NCBI GenBank assembly: GCA_017646785.1
Contig: JAGCLX010000125.1
Span: forward strand, 1 to 11,164
Length of the DNA stretch: 11,164 nucleotides
DNA from: Alistipes sp.
GTDB lineage: Bacteria; Bacteroidota; Bacteroidia; Bacteroidales; Rikenellaceae
Direction of reading: 5' to 3'
Below the pieces are notes generated by a model. The model saw only the letters and a program-made list of their open reading frames with translations, ran no database searches and had not been told where the DNA came from. The position numbers were made by a program, and so were the translations under genes. This document shows positions 6,795-11,164 of this stretch, one piece after another; the stretch's first letter is position 1, and each line of letters begins with the position of its first letter.

Positions 6795-7757
6795 CTACAT
6801 CGCCTCAAAGTACGCTATGGCATTCTCGATCTGTGCCACCGAAGTGCCATCCTTTATTATCACTCTCTTCTCGCTATCAAGGAGATAGAGCGAGGGTATT
6901 GCCTGAAGATTATAGCTTCGCTCCTGCGTGATACGCATGCCATCATCGTAGCCATTTATCCAACTCTGAGGAATATCACCTATATGGTCGCGCCACGCCT
7001 CAAGGTCCTCATCGGGGTATACGGCCAACACCTCAATAAGGTCATTCTCCATCATCTCGTTGATAAGCGGCGAAGCACCTATCTCCTCGATAATCTCACG
7101 ACACATTGGACATCCTGGATTTGAGAACATCAAGATAACGTATTCGGCATCAATACTATGGAGTCTGCCCGTCTTACCACTTGCTAATGTATAGACGATG
7201 TCGTTTGCTACATTACCAATACGGTTCTGTCGCGCTAACTCAAGGTCATATGCAGGTGCTATGCGGTCATACTCATCGTATAGTGGCGACTCCACCAAGA
7301 CCTCAAGGATGGGGATGTATAGCTCGTCGTTACGCATTGGCGAGTTGGGATCATGAAGCACGCTCTCGGCTACATATGCGAAGAGGTCGAGCACTTGACG
7401 GCTCTCCTCAGCGCGGTGCATAAGCGATCTAAGCAGTGAGTCGCACTGCTTAGGCTCCATGCCCACGTTGATGTATGCGACATAGTCGACAAAAGCCTGT
7501 GTGACACTCACGGTGTCGTACTCCACAACGCGCTCACCACACTCAAAGTCAAAGCCATCCCAGTAGCGACCAATAGCGCCATCGAACTCCTCCTTTGAGG
7601 TATAACGATAGATATCGAAGTCGACGTCCACCTGGCGTGTACCAGGCTCGTAGTGCTCTACGGCCACATCCTTTATCTCCTGCTTTTTGGTTTTCGCACC
7701 GCCGCACGACACCAACAACATCGCCACCAATAGAAGTATGTAATAGTTCTGCCTCAT
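6795..7757 (-). CDS. DUF5106-like lipoprotein with C-terminal thioredoxin-like domain (CPMC)
   Basis: Predicted periplasmic lipoprotein of 320 residues. Residues 1-18 are a lipoprotein signal: MRQ, a hydrophobic core, then the lipobox LVSC with C18 lipidated. The residues after the Cys (GGAKTKK) are basic rather than the acidic signal that sends Bacteroidota lipoproteins to the surface, which suggests periplasmic retention. The middle part (about 45-190) resembles DUF5106, including YWDGFDF (65-71) and HDPNSPMRNDELYIPILE (135-152). The C-terminal part has a thioredoxin-like core: VILMFSNPGCPMC (207-219) with a C216-P-M-C219 redox pair, and AIPSLYLLD (286-294) with the cis-proline P288. This suggests thiol-disulfide exchange in the periplasm; the partner is unknown. 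I chose the ATG at 7757 because the signal peptide starts there; the frame also opens at a TTG at 7784. It is the first gene of a three-gene operon. A terminator-like hairpin ends 14 nt before its start codon. Confidence 0.9.
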   Translation of the reverse strand: MRQNYYILLLVAMLLVSCGGAKTKKQEIKDVAVEHYEPGTRQVDVDFDIYRYTSKEEFDGAIGRYWDGFDFECGERVVEYDTVSVTQAFVDYVAYINVGMEPKQCDSLLRSLMHRAEESRQVLDLFAYVAESVLHDPNSPMRNDELYIPILEVLVESPLYDEYDRIAPAYDLELARQNRIGNVANDIVYTLASGKTGRLHSIDAEYVILMFSNPGCPMCREIIEEIGASPLINEMMENDLIEVLAVYPDEDLEAWRDHIGDIPQSWINGYDDGMRITQERSYNLQAIPSLYLLDSEKRVIIKDGTSVAQIENAIAYFEAM

Positions 7758-7762
7758 AGTCT

Positions 7763-7802
7763 TAAAAATAAGGGGGTTATCCAACGGCTATTGGACACCC
7801 CC
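7763..7802 (-). terminator. Strong intrinsic terminator after argS, just upstream of the lipoprotein start codon
   Basis: On the minus strand GGGGGT (7802-7797) pairs with ACCCCC (7777-7772), and TCCAA (7795-7791) pairs with TTGGA (7784-7780). The loop is TAGCCG, and small bulges separate the two helices. TTATTTTTA follows at once. This has all the parts of an intrinsic terminator for argS, about 145 nt past its stop. The hairpin foot lies only 14 nt from the lipoprotein ATG, so it could also act as an attenuator or a 5' mRNA hairpin for that operon. Confidence 0.8.
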
Positions 7803-7806
7803 ACTT

Positions 7807-7812
7807 ATTATA
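7807..7812 (-). promoter_or_regulatory. Possible TATAAT-like element upstream of the lipoprotein operon
   Basis: On the minus strand TATAAT lies 50 bp upstream of the lipoprotein ATG, immediately before the terminator hairpin. It is not a Bacteroidota TAnnTTTG element, and no such element occurs between argS and this operon. If used, transcription would start at the hairpin itself. Weak evidence: AT-rich sequence of this kind is common. Confidence 0.25.
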
Positions 7813-7819
7813 TTAACCC

Positions 7820-7946
7820 AATTTGTTGTTAGAGTAGTGCAGATACAACGCTCGGCGAATTTCGAGGCGATGGGCTGTACTAAGGCGTACTGCCCATTGC
7901 TGAGATAATTCGTTAGCGGCAGTAGATGCGCTACTATCTCAACAAA
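7820..7946 (-). other. Structured spacer between argS and the lipoprotein operon (overlapping inverted repeats)
   Basis: Several mutually compatible or competing helices can be drawn on the minus-strand RNA. TGGGCAGTAC (7896-7887) pairs with GTACAGCCCA (7880-7871) apart from one A-A mismatch. GAGAT (7940-7936) pairs with ATCTC (7906-7902). GTAG (7934-7931) pairs with CTAC (7925-7922). TACTGCC (7924-7918) can instead pair with GGCAGTA (7894-7888), which excludes the first helix. A long-range TTGTTG/CAACAA closing helix is also possible. No open reading frame or known RNA family is recognised. It could be a structured 3' UTR, a leader of the downstream operon or a small RNA. The helices are seen in the sequence; the function is unknown. 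Confidence 0.45.
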
Positions 7947-9725
7947 TTACATTCTTTCAGGTACGTTAATACCAAGCAAAGACATCGCCGAGCGAATGAC
8001 GCGTGCCACCTCCGCTGCGAGCTTCAAGCGCAATGAGCGAACCGCCACGTTCTCCTCCTTGAGGATTGAGTGGTCGTGGTAGTAGCCATTGAACTGCTTA
8101 GCGAGGTCGTAGGCGTATGCTGCGATAACCGAGGGTGCAAACTGCTCACCCGCTGTGCGTACAACTGCTGGATACTCCGCTAACGCCTTAACAAGCTCAA
8201 CCTCCTCGGGAAGGAGCGTAGCGTTGGTATATGTACTTGCATCGATGCCCGCCTCCTCTGCCTTACGCAAGATAGAGCGGATACGTGCGTGGGTGTACTG
8301 GATGAATGGACCGGTGTTACCGTTGAAGTCGATAGACTCGCGGGGGTCGAAGAGCATGGTCTTCTTAGGGTCTACCTTGAGTATAAAGTACTTCAACGCA
8401 CCAAGACCCACCATCTCGCAGATTGCCGCAGCCTCCTCCTCAGAGCAGCCATCGAGCTTACCGAGCTCGTCAGACATCTCGCGTGCTGTGCCAATCATAT
8501 CAGCGATGAGGTCGTCAGCATCTACAACGGTACCCTCGCGTGACTTCATCTTACCCTCGGGCAACTCAACCATGCCGTAAGAGAGGTGGAAGATGTTGTC
8601 GCTCCACTCATAGCCGAGCTTCTTCAACACAAGTTTCAACACCTGGAAGTGGTAGTTCTGCTCGTTACCCACAACGTAGATCATATCGTCGAGGCTGTTC
8701 TCCTCGAAGCGGCTGAGCGCTGTACCGAGGTCCTGGGTCATATATACCGACGTGCCATCGCCACGGAGCAAGAGCTTCTGGTCAAGGCCGTCAGCCTCGA
8801 GGTCGATCCATACGGAGTTATCCTCCTTGCGGAAGAATACACCCTTCTTCAAGCCATCCTCAACAAGGCTCTTACCCAAGAGGTAGGTCTGCGACTCGTA
8901 GTATACCTTGTCGAAGTCGACACCCATAGCCTTGTACGTTACGTCGAAGCCCTCGTATACCCAACCATTCATAGTCTCCCAAAGTGTGTAAACCTCGGGA
9001 TCCTTAGCCTCCCACTTACGCAACATCTCCTGCGCCTGGAGCATGATGGGGGCCTGCTTCTTTGCCTCGTCCTCCGAGATACCCTTCTCCGCTACGATAG
9101 CCTTAACCTGCTCTTTGTAGTGCTTGTCGAACTCAACGTAGTACTTACCCACGAGGTGGTCACCCTTCATACCTGATGATGCGGGAGTCTCGCCACCACC
9201 GTAGAGCTGCCATGCGAGCATAGACTTACAGATGTGGATACCGCGGTCGTTAACGAGGTTTACCTTGATTACGTTGTGACCATTAGCCTTGAGGATGGTA
9301 GCCACAGAGTAGCCAAGCAAGTTGTTACGCACGTGACCGAGGTGGAGGGGCTTGTTGGTGTTGGGTGATGAGTACTCGATCATGATTGTGCGACCCGATG
9401 CGGGTGCCATACCATAGTTCTCAGTCTCGACAATCTCCTTAAAACGCGCAGCCCAGAATGATGAGTCGATAGCGAGGTTAAGGAAGCCCTTAATTACGTT
9501 GAACGACTTAATCTCGGGTGTTGAAGCAACGATCTTCTCACCCAACTCAGTAGCTGTAGCCTCAGGCGACTTACGCGAGGCCTTGAGCAAGGGGAATACC
9601 ACTACGGTGTAATCACCCTCGAACTCCTTACGGGTCTTCTGTATCTGAATGTTGTCGCCTACGCCGTACAACTCCTCGGTTGCACGCTTCACGACGCTCA
9701 AAATAAACTCTTCTGCATTTATCAT
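7947..9725 (-). CDS. argS: Arginyl-tRNA synthetase (class I)
   Basis: Charges tRNA-Arg with arginine using ATP in the cytoplasm. The 592-residue product has normal family length. The N-terminal tRNA-binding domain spans about 1-110. The Rossmann catalytic domain follows, with the HIGH signature as HLGH (128-131) inside EYSSPNTNKPLHLGHVRNN (from 117). The second class I signature appears as GKMKSREG (391-398), the KMSKS-equivalent loop. VYMTQDLG (327-334) and the NEQNYHF segment (354-360) belong to the active-site region. The C-terminal all-helical anticodon-binding domain starts near 470 and ends in the typical GINVPERM. The start is the ATG at 9725, preceded by a TAnnTTTG promoter and no Shine-Dalgarno. 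It is transcribed alone, or with readthrough into the lipoprotein operon, and diverges from the dihydrouridine synthase gene. Confidence 0.98.
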   Translation of the reverse strand: MINAEEFILSVVKRATEELYGVGDNIQIQKTRKEFEGDYTVVVFPLLKASRKSPEATATELGEKIVASTPEIKSFNVIKGFLNLAIDSSFWAARFKEIVETENYGMAPASGRTIMIEYSSPNTNKPLHLGHVRNNLLGYSVATILKANGHNVIKVNLVNDRGIHICKSMLAWQLYGGGETPASSGMKGDHLVGKYYVEFDKHYKEQVKAIVAEKGISEDEAKKQAPIMLQAQEMLRKWEAKDPEVYTLWETMNGWVYEGFDVTYKAMGVDFDKVYYESQTYLLGKSLVEDGLKKGVFFRKEDNSVWIDLEADGLDQKLLLRGDGTSVYMTQDLGTALSRFEENSLDDMIYVVGNEQNYHFQVLKLVLKKLGYEWSDNIFHLSYGMVELPEGKMKSREGTVVDADDLIADMIGTAREMSDELGKLDGCSEEEAAAICEMVGLGALKYFILKVDPKKTMLFDPRESIDFNGNTGPFIQYTHARIRSILRKAEEAGIDASTYTNATLLPEEVELVKALAEYPAVVRTAGEQFAPSVIAAYAYDLAKQFNGYYHDHSILKEENVAVRSLRLKLAAEVARVIRSAMSLLGINVPERM

Positions 9726-9752
9726 AGTTACCTATATTTATAATCGTGGGTG

Positions 9753-9760
9753 CAAAGGTA
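9753..9760 (-). promoter_or_regulatory. -7 promoter element (TACCTTTG) of argS
   Basis: On the minus strand TACCTTTG matches TAnnTTTG exactly, 28 bp upstream of the argS ATG. It predicts a leader of about 20 nt. No clear TTTG -33 element is present. The same octamer drives the divergent dus gene 43 bp away. Confidence 0.7.
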
Positions 9761-9803
9761 CGTTTTCTTTACGAAATAATCACCATATACAACAAAAATT
9801 TAG

Positions 9804-9811
9804 TACCTTTG
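9804..9811 (+). promoter_or_regulatory. -7 promoter element (TACCTTTG) of the dihydrouridine synthase gene
   Basis: TACCTTTG matches TAnnTTTG exactly. Transcription should start around 9817-9820, just before the two candidate start codons at 9823 and 9832. The leader is therefore extremely short, which rules out any start farther upstream in the open frame. Confidence 0.7.
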
Positions 9812-9831
9812 TCGAACAATTAATGCATTTT

Positions 9832-10854
9832 ATGAAGATAGCTGATATAGAATTGGGCTCACAGCCCCTCTTTCTTGCTCCCATGGAGGATATCACCGAC
9901 CCCTCGTTTCGCTATATGTGTAAGCGCTTTGGTGCCGATGTCGTCTACACGGAGTTCATATCGTCGGATGGTCTGATACGCGATGCGTGGAAGTCGCGCG
10001 CCAAGCTCAACATCGCCGACATGGAGCGCCCCGTGGGCATACAGATATATGGCCACCTCATAGAGCCTATGGTCGAGGCAGCACGCATAGCCGAGAGTGC
10101 AAACCCCGATATTATCGATATCAACTTCGGCTGCCCCGTCAAGAAGATCGCTAACCGCGGAGCAGGCTCGGGCATGATGAAGGACCCCGACCTCATGGTG
10201 GAGATGACACGCCAAATCGTCAAGGCCGTAAATAAGCCCGTAACCGTGAAGACACGCCTCGGCTGGAGCGACGAGATGAAGAACATCGAGGAGATAGCCC
10301 TGCGTCTGCAAGATGTTGGTATTGCAGCACTTACCATTCACGGTCGCACACGCTCGCAGATGTATCGTGGCGAGGCAGATTGGACGCTTATTGGTAAAAT
10401 TAAGAACGACCCACGCATCACCATCCCCATCATCGGAAATGGCGATGTGGACTCTGCCGAGAAGTGCAAACTCATGTTCGACCGCTATGGTGTCGATGGC
10501 GTGATGATAGGTCGTGCAACGTATGGTCGTCCATGGATATTCCGCGAGTGTAAGCACTATCTCGAGACGGGCGAGCTGCTGCCACAACCCACAGTCATTG
10601 AGCGCGTAGCCATTGCCAAGGAGCACCTCGCAAAGTCGCTGGAGGTGAAGGGCGACCGCGTGGGCATCCTCGAGATGCGCCGCCACCTCACAAACTACTT
10701 CAAGGGTCTTCCCGACTTCAAACAGACACGCCTAAAGCTTGTGACCTCGTTTGACGTGGAGGAGATACTCTCAACGCTCGACTATGTTGCTGAGCGCTGG
10801 GGCGACTTCGACATGCGCGACACCGTTCCCGCACCCCTCTCGCACGATATTTAG
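9832..10854 (+). CDS. dusB: tRNA dihydrouridine synthase, DusB type
   Basis: FMN-dependent enzyme that reduces uridines in the tRNA D-loop to dihydrouridine with NADPH. The 340-residue protein is a TIM barrel with a helical tail. It shows LAPMEDITDPSFR (15-27), the FMN-binding first strand; DINFGCPVKKIANRGAGSGMM (96-116) with the catalytic acid C101; and TVKTRLGW (138-145). It also has TIHGRTRSQMYRGEADW (168-184), the phosphate-binding IIGNGDV (200-206) and VMIGRATYGRPW (224-235). The helical tRNA-binding domain follows from about 255. I chose the ATG at 9832 because MKIADIELGSQPLFLAPM matches the family N-terminus; the ATG at 9823 would add three residues. The frame is open back to 9649, but that lies upstream of the promoter and inside argS. 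Assignment to DusB rather than another Dus subfamily is by overall resemblance. A terminator follows 22 bp after the stop. Confidence 0.94.
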   Translation: MKIADIELGSQPLFLAPMEDITDPSFRYMCKRFGADVVYTEFISSDGLIRDAWKSRAKLNIADMERPVGIQIYGHLIEPMVEAARIAESANPDIIDINFGCPVKKIANRGAGSGMMKDPDLMVEMTRQIVKAVNKPVTVKTRLGWSDEMKNIEEIALRLQDVGIAALTIHGRTRSQMYRGEADWTLIGKIKNDPRITIPIIGNGDVDSAEKCKLMFDRYGVDGVMIGRATYGRPWIFRECKHYLETGELLPQPTVIERVAIAKEHLAKSLEVKGDRVGILEMRRHLTNYFKGLPDFKQTRLKLVTSFDVEEILSTLDYVAERWGDFDMRDTVPAPLSHDI

Positions 10855-10876
10855 TAACACATCGAATAATTCAAAG

Positions 10877-10908
10877 GACTGCCAAGCGACTTGTTTGGCG
10901 GTCTTTTT
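10877..10908 (+). terminator. Intrinsic terminator of the dihydrouridine synthase gene
   Basis: GACTGCCAA (10877-10885) pairs with TTGGCGGTC (10895-10903) over 9 bp with one T-G wobble. Two further inner pairs are possible around the loop GACTT. A run of five T follows (10904-10908). The wobble would be an A-C mismatch on the other strand, so it is oriented to end dus transcription. Confidence 0.88.
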
Positions 10909-11164
10909 GTCTATAATGGGCTGGAAAGTCGCCAAAAGGTCGAAAGCGAGATTTTGGTACGCAATAATTTTTTATCACCAATCGTTATATTGGCACGAGA
11001 GTTGATATAAACTCATACAGCTACGTTGGCAACGAGACAACGTAGTTAGGTTTCTTCATTTATTTATAAATCGGGCAAAAGAGTAGTTTTGCACTGAGGG
11101 TATAAATGAGGAGTAAATAAAAGAATTATTTAGTCAAATACTTTGGCAAGGTATTTGCAAAATA
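10909..11164. other. Right-end non-coding region with an inverted repeat
   Basis: About 250 bp after the terminator without a convincing gene. It becomes AT-rich toward the right edge. AGCTACGTTG (11019-11028) and CAACGTAGTT (11038-11047) form a 10-bp stem with one G-T wobble around a 9-nt loop. The inner CGTTG-G-CAACG (11024-11034) is a competing small palindrome. A weaker CCAAT/ATTGG pair lies at 10978-10993. A 29-codon open frame at 10916-11005 has no family resemblance and I do not call it. The region probably holds the leader of a gene beyond the window. Confidence 0.5.
11084..11091 (+). promoter_or_regulatory. -7 promoter element (TAGTTTTG) for a gene beyond the right edge
   Basis: TAGTTTTG matches TAnnTTTG exactly and lies in AT-rich sequence. 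No start codon with a usable frame follows before the window ends, so the gene, if any, lies to the right with a leader of at least 65 nt. A second promoter-like TTTGGCAAGGTATTTG stretch is near 11142-11157. Confidence 0.45.

Noticed and set aside
6350..7124. Several plus-strand open frames of 150-193 codons over the exonuclease and lipoprotein genes
   Set aside because: They overlap each other in different frames and lie antisense to well-supported genes; their compositions are Arg/Cys/His-rich, typical of shadow frames.
7871..7940. Possible tRNA or known riboswitch in the argS-lipoprotein spacer
   Set aside because: No T-loop GTTCGAAT-like sequence, no acceptor stem of tRNA form and no riboswitch core that I recognise; kept only as an unclassified structured spacer.
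8155..9176. Plus-strand open frames of 141 and 196 codons opposite argS
   Set aside because: Antisense to argS, whose motifs and ends are secure; no independent signal.
9859..10686. 275-codon open frame on the minus strand inside the dus gene
   Set aside because: Antisense shadow of a clear dihydrouridine synthase; the translation has no family resemblance and no promoter.
10916..11005. 29-codon open frame after the dus terminator
   Set aside because: Starts right at the end of the terminator, has no promoter of its own and no recognisable motif; chance frame is more likely.

Overview
The window is chromosomal DNA from a member of the Bacteroidota, most likely the order Bacteroidales. Six intergenic sites match the Bacteroidota -7 promoter element TAnnTTTG exactly, and start codons lack Shine-Dalgarno sequences. 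The gene families also fit: a two-domain M16 peptidase, a DUF5106/thioredoxin-like lipoprotein, a short LuxC-type acyl-CoA reductase and a stand-alone bacterial acyl-ACP thioesterase. I cannot name family or genus with confidence. I see no mobile element, CRISPR array, tRNA or rRNA.

Left part (1-3243, all minus strand). Positions 1-1896 hold the first 632 codons of a secreted M16 zinc metalloprotease; its 3' end lies outside the window. It has its own promoter, and a stem-loop sits at the predicted 5' end of its mRNA. Upstream is a two-gene operon: an ECF sigma factor (2764-3243) followed by a four-helix membrane protein (2171-2752) that may regulate it, ended by an intrinsic terminator at 2119-2149.

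Middle (3457-7757). A good TTTG-N20-TATCTTTG promoter drives a plus-strand pair: acyl-ACP thioesterase, then a GT4-type glycosyltransferase. It runs head-on into a minus-strand three-gene operon with 1-2 bp gaps: thioredoxin-like lipoprotein, DEDDh exonuclease, LuxC-type acyl-CoA reductase. The two units overlap by 12 bp at their stop codons. Thioesterase and reductase both act on activated fatty acyl chains, so a common lipid role is possible but not shown.

Right part (7758-11164). argS (minus) and a DusB-type tRNA dihydrouridine synthase (plus) are divergent, with facing promoters carrying the same -7 octamer; both act on tRNA. Between argS and the lipoprotein gene is a 189-bp spacer rich in overlapping inverted repeats, ending in a strong terminator only 14 nt before the lipoprotein start codon. 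This is the least explained stretch. After dus comes a terminator, then about 250 bp without a convincing gene, holding an inverted repeat and a promoter-like element that probably serves a gene beyond the right edge.

Overall this is an ordinary housekeeping region. I found no clear new multi-gene system. The best leads are the structured argS-lipoprotein spacer, the acidic-residue substitution in the exonuclease, and the paired acyl-chain enzymes.
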